A stretch of 64,000 nucleotides of DNA from Hemibagrus wyckioides. Its lineage: Eukaryota; Chordata; Actinopteri; Siluriformes; Bagridae. Each line of letters starts with the position of its first letter. Positions within the stretch are counted from its first letter, which is position 1. This document shows positions 36,065-46,742 of this stretch, one piece after another. The notes under the pieces are model-generated. The model was not told where the DNA came from, searched no databases, and saw nothing but the letters and a program-made list of their open reading frames with translations. The stretch lies in contig NC_080723.1 of the NCBI RefSeq assembly GCF_019097595.1, forward strand, positions 13,070,011-13,134,010, given 5' to 3'. The translations under genes were made by a program, and so were the position numbers.

Positions 36065-37504
36065 CTCGATTTGGCTGGCAAATTTGACACTTGGCCCAGT
36101 GTGCATGAACCAATGTGGAATAAATCAGCACAACTCAGGAAAAACAATATTTGTCTGTCTCTGCAGAGCAGATTTTTTCTCCCCCCCCCTTTTTTTAACT
36201 CACATGGGACAGTCCACATTACAAGAGCAAAAATGTGAAGACTGTCCCTGTATTGGTCAAAGTGACAGAACAACAGCGCTCCTTTTGGGCTAACACCTTT
36301 GCCAGGGACACTTTTTTTTGTTGTTTGTGTTGTTTTTTATTGTTTTTTTTTACAGCCATTTATGGGACACTTTGGGGACATTTTTAGCATTAGCCATTTT
36401 CTGCTCTGTGCAGGAATCGTGAAATAATCAACCACATGAGTAAAGACGAACTCTCCAGAGCTGTGCTATTGTGTGCCCAAAACCTATCAATAGTCATCAC
36501 AGGCACATAAACAAATAAACTGACTGATTGGTTAACACAAGCCATGTGGCATTGTCTAAGAACCTGCTGCATGCGCCAAAGGTCCTGGGAAACCAAGGCC
36601 TGTGCGTGATTAAAGATTTGCAAAAATAATTTTTCAGTTGTTAACATAATTTACTAACGTATTGCCTCCAATTGTGAGGTGTCAGGCTGTTGATTAAGAG
36701 CCTCTTGGCTGAGGGGAGTTTAAAGTTGGCCTGATGAAATATTACGTTATTGCACTCATAATTCAACGAAGGCTGGTAGCACAACACACTGGAGAAACTG
36801 GAGAAAGCCCTGGTTAAAGGAATACACGCTCACACAAACGTATATAAGCATTATTTCAGACACGTAGCGTGATTTAGACAAGCCAGCTACCAATCATCTC
36901 GGATCTCGTCTTGCTCTATACACTTATAAATATTCGAATAGCTTTCAAAAGCAGTGCAATCTGATTCTGTCACTGATGTCATTCTTGAAGACTGATAACG
37001 GTTTATAAACTGTTCCCGTTGCTGCTAGTTAAGCCAGGTGAAGTAAAATCAAAGCAAAAGCTACCGGACTCTTTAGGTCTTTTATGAAACGCTGGCCTTT
37101 CACATGCATTCGAGTACACACTGATTTAAATTGACACGGAGAAAGCAGATGAAAGGGACGATACTGAAGCATGAAAAGGGATCAATCGTCGGCCATATGT
37201 GTTTTGCGACGCAGACAAAACACAGATTCCTTATTGCACATACGTTTTGCGTTTATATTTAATAAGAATTGCCCCTGTGAAAACATGCCTCTTGGTATTT
37301 TGAACAGATGGATCTTATACAGTATGTTCCAGTGTCATAACATTGTGAGTTAACAACATTTTTATATGACCTTCAGTTCTGGCCTTAAATTGTCTAACAT
37401 ATAATATCACTCACTCGCCACCCACGTGTTTCCATCATGGAACTTCAAGCAGGATCGTAGGCTTGAGACAGTCCTTAAAATAGCCAACTTCCTAAACGGT
37501 GCCC
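36065..37504. other. unique sequence, no gene recognised
   Basis: No repeat family recognised. C and T homopolymers lie at about 36181-36197 and T-rich DNA at about 36310-36352. Confidence 0.4.
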
Positions 37505-37715
37505 TAATGATTGAACCAGGGAGCTAGACTGAGATGCACCCTATGTCTAGGATTTATCCAGGTTCTTTGGTTTCCTCCCATCAATTCCTCCCAAACTTGT
37601 CAGGAGAGGTGAGTAAATTGCCCCTAGGTGTCAATTTGTGTTCATGCAGTCCCATCCAGGGTGCATCACATCCAGAACAGGTTCTAGCTGGAGCTTATAT
37701 TTCAGACATTTTGAG
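37505..37715 (+). mobile_element. SINE family b relic
   Basis: Degenerate copy recognised from CCAGGTTCTTTGGTTTCCTC, 'aggtgagtaaattgccccta' and TCCCATCCAGGGTGCATCAC, in the same order as the copy at 32070. Head and tail not definable. Confidence 0.5.
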
Positions 37716-38154
37716 CTTCCTTTAATTCTTCAGTTTTAAAAGCTCCTTCTTCACCACGTCCCTTTACAAGTGCCTCATCGTCCATCACTCGGTGACAAGC
37801 AGTGACCTCCTCGTCCTGAAAGAAAATAATATTTACCAAAGTGTCCATCATACTAACATACAGATCGTCCTACTCGACGACAGGAAATGAGGCTCTTTCG
37901 AGTCTGTAATTCAAGAGATATCAAAGGAGAGTGTGTGACTGTGTGTGTCAGAGAGAGCGTGAGAGATGAGTGAGTGAAAAAGAAATCAACCAAGAAGATG
38001 AAAGAAGCGTAATATTTAGTATAAAGATGGTTTATCACTTCCTGGTTTTTTTAAATCTGCCTTTGTGGTCTCTTCTCTGAACTGTAGTTAGAGGCTTTAT
38101 TACTGTCAGTGTCTGAGTGGTGAAGTCGTCTATTCTTCAGGATTCTTCTGTGTG
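37716..38154. other. unique sequence
   Basis: No gene recognised. A GT/GA-rich patch lies at about 37930-37980. Confidence 0.35.
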
Positions 38155-38318
38155 GGCATGACATCTTAGTGGTTAACATTTTGTCTTGCACCTCTGGGGG
38201 GTGGGGGGGTGGGGGGGTGCAGGGTTTGCCCTCTGTGCTTCAGGGTTTCCTCTGTTTACACTGGTTTCCTCCCCAAGTCCAAAGACATGCATTGTAGGCT
38301 GACTGGCATCTTTTAAAA

Positions 38319-38356
<38 letters not shown>

Positions 38357-38480
38357 TGTGTGTGTTTGTGTGATTGTGCCCTGCAATTGGTTGTAACTCT
38401 GACCATAGTGTGGCCTGTGGCCCCCACTGGGATAGACTCCAGGTTGTTTGTGACCATGTGCAGGATAAAGTGGTACATAA
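38155..38480 (+). mobile_element. SINE family b with internal GT and G-run expansions
   Basis: The head has ATCTTAGTGGTTAACATTTT. The body has GGGTTTCCTCTGTTTACACT, GGTTTCCTCCCCAAGTCCAA and AGACATGCATTGTAGGCTGA, and the 3' part has 'tgggatagactccaggttgt' and 'caggataaagtggta'. Where related copies have only a few GT dinucleotides, this copy carries about 52 bases of GT repeat (38321-38372). The B-box region is replaced by three G runs of 6-7 bases (38196-38218). Confidence 0.75.
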
Positions 38481-38632
38481 GATGTCTCCACAAGGACAGG
38501 AATTATCTCACAGATTTAAGAAAACCTTTTAAACAAAAAAACCAACAACTAAAAGAGCCAAAATATTTAATTATAGTTAAGGAGGTTAAGGTTAGGTTTT
38601 GGAAGATCCTCAGAAGAATCGTAAGATAAACA

Positions 38633-38633
<1 letters not shown>

Positions 38634-38673
<40 letters not shown>

Positions 38674-38680
38674 GAGAGAG
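38634..38680. repeat. (GT)n-(GA)n compound microsatellite
   Basis: About 8 GT units followed directly by about 14 GA units. Confidence 0.95.
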
Positions 38681-40281
38681 TACTTCTGTAGTACTATTGA
38701 GGCTTTACGCATTTTCATGCCACAGTTGATGGTAATTAATATCCCCAAAAACAGAACAGCTACTGTTGAAGGATTCAGTCGTGGCTCAACAGGGATGTCT
38801 CTATAATCATTCACCTGCAGCCAAAAGTAACACAGGGGAACGGAATGTCAAACATCATTACCATACATTCACTATAACCTTCTTTTTCATCGGCAAAAAG
38901 ATCGCATTCGTTACTGAGAGAGGCTCGCGATGGCTCACACTGCAGCATGTGGAAGAGGACAGGTAAAACACTTTTATATTCAGGCAGCGTCCTTTTCCAA
39001 GCTTCCAAGCTAAAAAGAAGTCAGTGAGGACATTTGATAGAATTAGGAACCACCTGAAGGGAAATACTTGATTACCAGCCACTTGGAAGAGAAAAGAAAA
39101 TGACATTAAAGCAAACAACTCAAAAGCGATCAGCTGTGCACATTGGGGGCTGGAGGGTTCGCATATGGAGGGATGGAGAAGTGCCAAATGTGGAGCAAGT
39201 CTGAATAAAATATATTCCTTATAAATATCGTGAAATAAATGTACGGGAAAAGAGAAAAAATAAAAGAAATATAACTAACCAAACAACTGACTCGTATGTG
39301 GACCAATAAATACAAACTACAACAGAGACATATCAAAATGTAAATACAGTAAAGCTGGAAATGCTTTCTGTCTCATGGTGAGGAGTCTCTTTCTGGCAGA
39401 AGCAGCAAAAATAACTCTATTTACTCTTCTCATTCTTGCTGTCCCTGAGGTGTAATGGAGCATGAAATAATCCAGTATGTGTCTGAGGTTTATTCTTCAT
39501 TTCGTATTCCATTTAATATGGACTTGGCCTGCAAGCCAGGTTTGAAGAGATGGGCTGTAAAATTAGCATGTTATGATATGAGGGGAAAGTTTATTTTCTG
39601 GTACAAGACTCCATTGTGGAAGTACAAAAAGGTTTATTTTGAGCTCAATAGCCTCTTTTATAGGAAGCTCAATTAGCCTCTTGACTCTTCTACCGAAAGC
39701 CTGGCAGAGCTACTGAGAAAATCCTGTTTCAGGACTTGAAAAGAAATAAAAGTAATAATCCAGAATATTCATGAAGAGAACAAAAAAATCTGAAACTTTG
39801 ACTAGCATCCAGAGTAAATATCATGCAAACAGACAGATCTCTGTAACGGACTACAGAGATAAATATAACATGTATGCTCAGGAATAGCTTGGTGTTTTCC
39901 TTAAGCTTAATGGTTTGGATCAATCACTCAGCAGAGATGCTCTGACATAGCACAATAGTAATGCCAATTTATTTTGTAAATGATCAGTCCATCCTCATGC
40001 AGGTTCTCTGAGTTGGCATGTTTTTGTGGAGTCAGAAAGCTCATCCTTACTGTGCATGCCTGTGCAAGGTTTCAAATCTCTCAGCAGCCACCAATCTCAC
40101 AACACATCCCACTGTTCACAGAACACACACTCTCATTCTTCTACTTGCATACTGACGCACAACACACACGCTTCAATATGCGCTTCCACAGCACACACTC
40201 CACACAACAAATCTCTCGCTCACTTTCCTAAACATACACACACACACGTCAAGTGAACTATGCAAGGATGCTTGAGCATGC

Positions 40282-40283
<2 letters not shown>
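38681..40283. other. unique sequence, no gene recognised
   Basis: No repeat family recognised. At 39642-39657 and 39666-39682 there is a near-perfect direct repeat (AGCTCAATAGCCTCTT and AGCTCAATTAGCCTCTT). The region 39400-39690 is complex and A/T-rich and could be regulatory, but there is no positive evidence. A CA-rich degenerate patch is at about 40110-40250. Confidence 0.4.

Positions 40284-40313
<30 letters not shown>
40284..40313. repeat. (CA)n microsatellite
   Basis: About 15 uninterrupted CA units. Confidence 0.95.
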
Positions 40314-40316
<3 letters not shown>

Positions 40317-40457
40317 TGTATTCCTTGGCTGATGGACAGGAAGCTGCCAGGTTAATGCACTCTAACAGAAACAGGTTGGAAAAGATGGCAGCAGTTGGAT
40401 AACACCATCATTATTAGTCCTTACACACCTCAGCTTTACATGTAATCCTCACAGGCT

Positions 40458-40458
<1 letters not shown>

Positions 40459-40510
<52 letters not shown>
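40459..40510. repeat. (CA)26 microsatellite
   Basis: The longest pure CA run in the window, 26 uninterrupted units, so likely highly polymorphic. Confidence 0.97.
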
Positions 40511-40512
<2 letters not shown>

Positions 40513-41366
40513 GCTCTCTTCCACTCCTCTCCAGGTTCCACAATATCTACAAGTATATAGGAAGTCTAGATAAATACATAAGCAAACATGGCTGTTGTGC
40601 TTGGCAAAGCCAACGTGTTTGAGAATACCTACGTTTATTTGGACTGCCACTCCAAACCCCTGTGCCACTGGCTATTTGGGTCAAAATCTAAATCTAAATG
40701 CTTCTTTCATGGAGCTACAGCCAGAAATGGGTCTTTCGGTGCAAAGTAAATCAAAATATAACTACCTGACGGAATTACACACAGTACATTTATCACTGTC
40801 CATTTATAGTGTCATAACCAAAGCCATTAAACATGGATCACTGCTTAAAAGGTTTACAACATGCAGAAAAAAAACCCGTGTGTACAATTGCATAATAGTA
40901 CCAGCCTTTTAAATGCAGTTCGATTCACTGCTCTTGTAGGATAAGTTTTGTGCTGCATAACTCGCACTGTACTGTAGTTTGCTCCGTAATTAACTAGCCG
41001 GTGATTCAGGCCTATAATAGGAGACTTCAGTCTCAGACTCGGACTGAAATAAAGTGTGCAGCTTGTGTTCATTGGAAGTTCCTGCTCCCGGTACCACTCT
41101 TTTGGATTTTTACCCAATTTCCAGCCAAAATGTCATGGTAACCACAATTTTATATGACAGTTACAACTGGAGAACAATTTATTTTCAATTTCCTTGATAG
41201 ACACTGGACTAATATCAAATCCAAAATGTATGTTTGCTGTGTCAAAACTTCGAACTGATACGTCAAAATTGACCCAATCACAAGCAGATGTTGGCACACA
41301 GATTGTTCTAGATGTAAAAGACTAACAGCAGTAAGATGGCAGCTACCCTAAAGACATCAAAATGAG
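40511..41366. other. unique sequence, no gene recognised
   Basis: Short overlapping frames on both strands at 40595-41117, no domain recognised. Confidence 0.4.
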
Positions 41367-41374
41367 TACCTATC

Positions 41375-42827
41375 TAGGGTTGCAAAATTCCGGGAATTTT
41401 CAAGGGTGGAAACTTTCCATGGGAATTAATGGGAATTAACGGGAATAAACTGGGAATTTGCAAAATTGCAGGTTAGCCTATAACAGGGAACTTAAATGTA
41501 GTTGAAAAAAATACACTACCAGTCAAAAGTTTGGACACATCTTCTAATTCCATGGTCTTTCCTGATGTTTATTTCTTTCTACATTGTAAAACAATGCTGA
41601 AGGCGGCTGAAATACACAGTAATCTTGTTTGAACAGTTGATATTGAGATATGTCTGCTACTGATGTGTAAAGCCTTCATAACGGCTCTAATCTGAGGTGC
41701 TGTTAATTGGTGATTTCTGAGGCTGGTCACTCTAAATGAACTTCTCCTCTGCAGCAGAGGTAAGTTTTAGTCTTGCTTTACTGGGATGGTCTTCATGTGA
41801 GCCAGGTTCATCATGGTGCTTGATGGGTTTTGCAAATGCACTTGACAATACTGTTCTTGCAAGAACTATTCCAGAACACCTGACCTTCGTGTCTTAAAAT
41901 AAGAATTGACTGTTTTTTGTTGTCATTACATATGGATTAGTCCATGTGTGTTATTTCATAGTTTTGAAATCTCCAGTATTGTTCTAGAATGTAGAAAATA
42001 AATCCCTAAACAAAAACATTGAATTAAAAGGTGTGTCCAAACTTTTGACTGGTATAAAATTCAGCATAATCTTGGCTAAAACAACCAGATTTAATGCAGT
42101 TTCAGTTGAATTTCTAGCCTGTATATTCCTCAATCACATGCACACAGCACTGCAGGGCGACTGAGGCCACACCTCCACATGCACTGTGCATCCCTTGCTG
42201 AACAGTCATGTAAATGACACAAATATTACACACATTTATATTTTAAAACTAACTTGTGCTGTGTGTAATCTATTGTGCGACAAAATCTTACCATTGTAAA
42301 AACAAATACACCGACTGAGCAAACATTTAGGTGAGATAATTACAAAAAAAAACACTATCTAAAAAAGACCATCCCACACACACAATCCCCCTCAGTCACA
42401 TATTTTCCACAAGACCTGACTATCACAAGAATATTAAAGCCACAGTTCTGCATTTGAACCTGAATGGGACTTTTTTTTGGAAAGGGATGCTTTTGTTTAA
42501 CATAATATATATATTTTTTTACATTAAACATTTATATTTTTGTGTTGTTCAATGAAAGAATTAATTAAAATTCTACTTACAATTAAATCAAAGTCAAAAA
42601 TCTCATTCATGCATTAGTTTGCTTGCATGTCAGCTTATGAACAAACAAAATGTTTATATTTATGTCTGTATATACAGTTTATATAAATTTCCCCAAATTT
42701 CTAAATAACTGAAATAAATTCCCATAAATTCCCGTAAATTCCCGTTAAGTTTCCAACTTGGAATATTTTCCAAAAATGAAAATTTTCTGGAGATTTACCA
42801 GACATTTTCCACCCCTTTACAACCCTA
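41375..42827. mobile_element. non-autonomous hAT element with 8-bp target duplication
   Basis: The ends TAGGGTTGCAAA and (complement of the right end) TAGGGTTGTAAA are inverted repeats. They are flanked by TACCTATC (41367-41374) and TACCCATC (42828-42835), an 8-base target duplication with one change, the hAT hallmark. Subterminal tandem GGGAATTAA-like repeats lie at 41419-41458 and, inverted, at 42718-42748, typical of transposase-binding sites. No transposase frame is present. A Tc1-type MITE (41512-42055) is inserted within it, so the hAT part alone is about 0.9 kb. Confidence 0.85.
41512..42055. mobile_element. Tc1/mariner-type MITE nested in the hAT element
   Basis: The left end TACACTACCAGTCAAAAGTT and the right end 'ccaaacttttgactggta' are inverted repeats, with the adjacent GGACACA/TGTGTCC and the CTTCTAATTC/GAATTAAAAGG region extending the similarity. 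It begins and ends at TA, as Tc1/mariner elements do. Interior sequence such as GAGCCAGGTTCATCATGGTG resembles an antisense Tc1 transposase of a family common in fish (from memory), heavily deleted. No open frame over 60 codons. Confidence 0.85.
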
Positions 42828-42835
42828 TACCCATC

Positions 42836-43615
42836 ATCTCCTGACTTAAAGTAAGAACTTAATATCCTGTGTGTTTACATAATAAATAGACATTCTGATC
42901 GGCTGTATTGTCACCAAAAGTCTAAAAACATGAACACATCATGACTCTGTCCCCAATAAACCGAGGACCTACTTTCATTGACCTCTAAGATCTCCTAATT
43001 GGAAAGAAATTACATATCTCTCACTCTGAATTTACCACATGGGTCTGATGACCGGATGAAGGGTTTAAATAAGAACACTCACACTAAAATACATCATCTC
43101 TCCTGATACATATACATTTTTACCTGCATCCCATCCAGCATGTTACATCAGGATCTTTGGATCTGTGTCTCAGGCTCACAAATCAACCCAACACTTCAAC
43201 AGAACAAGGCCAGGGATCCTACAGGCTCTTTTAAGATGTCTACCAAGTAATACAGAGTTCCAGCACTAATAATCTCCATAACTCTAGCTAACACCTATCT
43301 GAACAGCTTCTTCCCTGTGTGATGTCTTTCTGTTCTCTGGGCCAAAGCTCAGTGCAGTACAATAGGAGAGGGACTTCCCCATCCAAGTGACAGCTCCAGT
43401 CCAGAGACATGCTTTGAATTTAGACTGATGAGACATACTGGAGAGGCTGAGCACCTTTTGCACTATGCTTTATGAGGTTTCAGAAATATCTGGATTTTTT
43501 TCTGCTTGTACTCTACAAATATATCACATACAGAGAACTTGGCTCATATGTTCAGTCAATGTTCAAGGACAAGCTGTGAGGTTTACAGCAGAGGGAGAAA
43601 AAGACAGAAAAAAGA
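42836..43615. other. unique sequence, no gene recognised
   Basis: Nothing recognised by eye. Confidence 0.4.
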
Positions 43616-43628
43616 GACACACACACAC

Positions 43629-43659
<31 letters not shown>
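43616..43659. repeat. (CA)n microsatellite
   Basis: About 22 CA units with one CG interruption. Open frames across it on both strands are repeat artefacts. Confidence 0.95.
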
Positions 43660-43664
<5 letters not shown>

Positions 43665-43923
43665 ACGGTAATTCTCTCTTTCTGAAACAGCTCATGAAGG
43701 AGTGTGATATTCACAATGACAGTCTGCTGAGCTCCAAAGCAGACACGAATGGAGAACATGGCCTCATTTTCTGGCCAGGTCGAGAATGACATAATTCCAA
43801 AGCCAACAAAATAATCCAATCATAGAGAACTTCCATTAGCCATATAACAGAGCAGTCACCACAGCCTGTCCCTTACTGGAGCCAAACTCAATAACACCTC
43901 ACAAAGCACTGCACACTGAGGCT

Positions 43924-43938
43924 CATATATATATATTA

Positions 43939-43973
<35 letters not shown>

Positions 43974-43984
43974 TGTGTGTGTGT
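43924..43984. repeat. (AT)n-(GT)n microsatellite with GC core
   Basis: AT run (43924-43937), then GT run with an internal GCGC (43969-43972). Alternating purine-pyrimidine throughout, a classical Z-DNA-prone sequence. Confidence 0.9.
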
Positions 43985-44379
43985 TTTATTCAAAGCAACA
44001 TATGAGTAAGGTAGAATACCAGAATACCAACCAAGTGTAAGTGCAAGTGCATGGTAAGTGGAGGAACAACAGGAGGAGTAACAACTAAACACAATAATTA
44101 GTGCTACAAAAAATAATAATATAGCATGAGGAAATAAAGGGTACACGTGGGATTTATGGTACAAACATTATGTTTTAAGTTATTCCTTTAAAAATTCTTT
44201 TTCTCCCCAATAAAAAAATGATGTATGACGTGAACCTAGAATGATTGACAGTTAGTTTGATCTTTGACATTCGCCGAGAGTGCCTGGAAGCCCCGCCCCT
44301 TTTGCCATCTCACATGCTCTCAGGACTTGCTCTCTGCAAAGGTAACTGGAGTAAGTGTAGAGTTCATTAATATTAAATA

Positions 44380-44565
44380 TTATTGCCGCAGTGGATCATT
44401 TGGTCTGCATGTTTTGATTTGGCACAGGTTTTACACCTTCCTGATGCAACCCTTCCATTTAATTCGGGCTTGAGACCGGCACTGAGAGTTAACACTTCAG
44501 AACCCGGGCCACAGCAATGAGAGCGCGGGATCCTGCCGCTGGACCACCAGGAGGCATAAGGTCTG
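44380..44565 (-). mobile_element. tRNA-Glu-derived SINE with perfect 13-bp target duplication
   Basis: On the minus strand the head reads TGGTGGTCCAGCGGCAGGAT and CCCGCGCTCTCATTGCTGTG, then GGCCCGGGTTCTG, closely resembling tRNA-Glu (A box around TGGTCCAGCGG, B box GGTTC, anticodon-loop region CGCTCTC). The body reads 'tcagtgccggtctcaagccc', 'aatggaagggttgcatcagg' and 'tgatccactgcggcaataat'. TTAATATTAAATA flanks it exactly at 44367-44379 and 44566-44578. The intact duplication and good head suggest a fairly recent insertion. No coding capacity. Confidence 0.85.
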
Positions 44566-44578
44566 TTAATATTAAATA

Positions 44579-46078
44579 AAATCTAATAACCTCTGAATCA
44601 TGTTCAACCTAACTAAACTTCTATTATATGTAGCATTTAATAATAATAATTGCATTTATTAGTGATGTCAGTGGAAAGAAATAGCTTTATAAATAATGAT
44701 AATCGGAAAGTGCACTGATTAGTTCTGTGCTCCTGTACCGGTCAGCACACACAGACGCGGGAACTGGACAAATGATTTGTAAGAGAATTATATTAAAAAT
44801 ATACTGTCATTTTTATTTGTTGGTTTATAGTTTATATTTTCTATTCACTGAGCATTACTGTGGAATCACCATCCAGCTGGGTTTCTAAACTACACAGCTG
44901 TTAATATTGTTCTGCCCTCCCCTACTCTCTTTAAACCTGAAATAGTGAGAGAAATGCTCATTTTCCTGTCATCAGTTCTGGAAGATTAAATCGTTTATTC
45001 TTATTTTTTTTTAAACAGTGAAACACTTGCAGGGAAAAATCAACATCACACAAGTTTTATACACACTAGAACAATAAGGCAGTGTGAAGAACTGTACGGT
45101 ACGCTGGTTTAAGTAAAATAAAGAAATAATCACGTGGCAAAAGAGGAAACACGAACGGATATATGGAGCTGAAGCTGATTTGGTAAGTGCATCGTATCGA
45201 TTGCATAGAGTTTTACACTGTGTACTCAATCTCTTTTAATTTGTTTTTATCCTAGTCTAAATTTCCACGTTGCTCATAATAACTCATTTAATCTTGGTAC
45301 CTACATAAAGGTAAGTGTAATGGGTTGTTATTTGTACAGATTCAAAAATTACACAGTACTAAAATGATATAATCAAATAATTACACAGCATTCACGGGAA
45401 CTTAATCTGAGGCCTGGTCTCCGTCAAGATTTGTCAGAGATAGTATTCATGAATGTTTCATTAAATTCTAATATTAGATCATTTCCTCTGAAATTGTATA
45501 CAAGCATATTGTATTTCAGCACTCTGCAACTAATTGGTGACACTGAACATAACTAATTTTGGGTTAAAGTCTGTAAATGGTACTCAATTAATCACTGTAA
45601 TGCCAACCATAAGGAAAGAAAGCGCAAGTTTTGTGTAACTGTTAAACTCTGTGATTGTTCATGCACAAATACACACATCTCTGAATGGAAAGAGAAGGAA
45701 AATAGGAAAACCCTGAAAGTTATACCCAGGTCATCTCTTGTTTAACTCCTCCGTGTCTGTGTTTACAATTTAACTATTTATCTTGAGGTATATTTTAGCA
45801 TCACTTTAACTAGTTTGATACTAAAAAGAAAAGGATGTAGTCTGTAGATTAATTATTATTCACACACACTTATAATTGGAACGGTTATATACTAAATACT
45901 CATCCGACAGCTCACTCTGGGCTCTTGGTCCACTGTACAAATGCATTAATGTTAATTTATTCAGTTTTGCTGGAAGTTTTGCTTATACCAACTTCACTGT
46001 TGTGATTGCTGAAATATTAGACTTGGGGGGAAAAAAGATTGGATTATTTCTTTTCTGATAAATGAATGACTAAGTCTC
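44579..46078. other. unique AT-rich sequence, no gene recognised
   Basis: No domain-bearing frame or repeat family recognised; an AATAAT-type patch lies near 44640-44655. Confidence 0.4.
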
Positions 46079-46112
46079 TGTCTTTGTTTCTTTGTTTCTT
46101 TCTTTCTTTTTA
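46079..46112. repeat. (TTTC)n / T-rich simple repeat
   Basis: TTTG and TTTC tetramers, about 8 units. Confidence 0.85.
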
Positions 46113-46224
46113 ACATACATTAATACAAGTCATAGAAATTGTGTCAACTTCCTATTGTACATACAGTATTTGAGACATAACTGTGGTCTTTCTGGTTTTT
46201 TAGTTTTTCTTCGTGACAGACAGA

Positions 46225-46275
46225 ACTTGTGAAATATATATATACTGTATATATATACAGCTATATATACAGCTA
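46225..46275. repeat. AT-rich tandem palindromic repeat
   Basis: TATATATACAGC occurs twice in tandem after a longer (TA)n block. Self-complementary and immediately left of the Tc1 remnant. Confidence 0.8.
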
Positions 46276-46742
46276 AAAATAAGAGTCCACTGCCCTCTCC
46301 AGATTTGAACCCTATTGAAAACCTCTGGAATGTCATCCAGAGGAAGATGGATGGTCACAAACCATCAAGCAAAGCTGAGCTGTTTGCTTTTTTGCAAAAA
46401 GAGTCGTATAAAGTTCCCCAACAGCAATGTGAAAAACTGGTGGAGATCATGGAGCCAAAACACATGCAAATCTGGGTTATTCCACCAAATACTGATTTCT
46501 TAATGTTATTTAGCCAAAGCATTAACACAATTTGTTTATTTGCATTTTGTTTATTTCGAGTTATTACAGCTCTGCAAATACTGCATGATCTTGGGTTATT
46601 TTGATGTGTTGTCATTTCCTTTAAATATACACTCTAAATAACAATAGTAATATTTTGAATTTAGGAGAAATATTGTCAGCAGTTCACAAAAAATGAAACA
46701 AAACTGTTCATCTCACCAATACATGCACCTGTAAGAACAAAA
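46274..46742 (+). mobile_element. Tc1-like remnant (family 4), 5' end fused to 3' half
   Basis: A terminus-like AAAAATAAGAGTCCACTG (46275-46292) is joined directly to the part of the transposase gene that encodes the third catalytic acid, followed by 3' non-coding sequence ('ggagaaatattgtcagcagt', 'aaactgttcatctcaccaat') to about 46742. Almost the whole gene upstream of the C-terminus is deleted and the 3' inverted repeat is not found. Family recognition is from memory. Confidence 0.7.
46299..46604 (+). pseudogene. Tc1-like transposase C-terminal fragment
   Basis: A plus-strand frame, open to 46604, reads P-D-L-N-P-I-E-N-L-W (the E at 46317-46319 is the third residue of the DDE/D triad in Tc1 transposases), then VIQRKMDGHKPSSKAELFAF and PQQQCEKLVEIMEPK. 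The first two catalytic Asp residues and the DNA-binding domain are missing. The end of the frame runs into non-coding element sequence. There is no start codon of its own except TTG. Confidence 0.8.

Noticed and set aside
44490..44565. tRNA-Glu-like sequence on the minus strand
   Set aside because: It is the head of a SINE with a target duplication and a non-tRNA body, not a functional tRNA gene.
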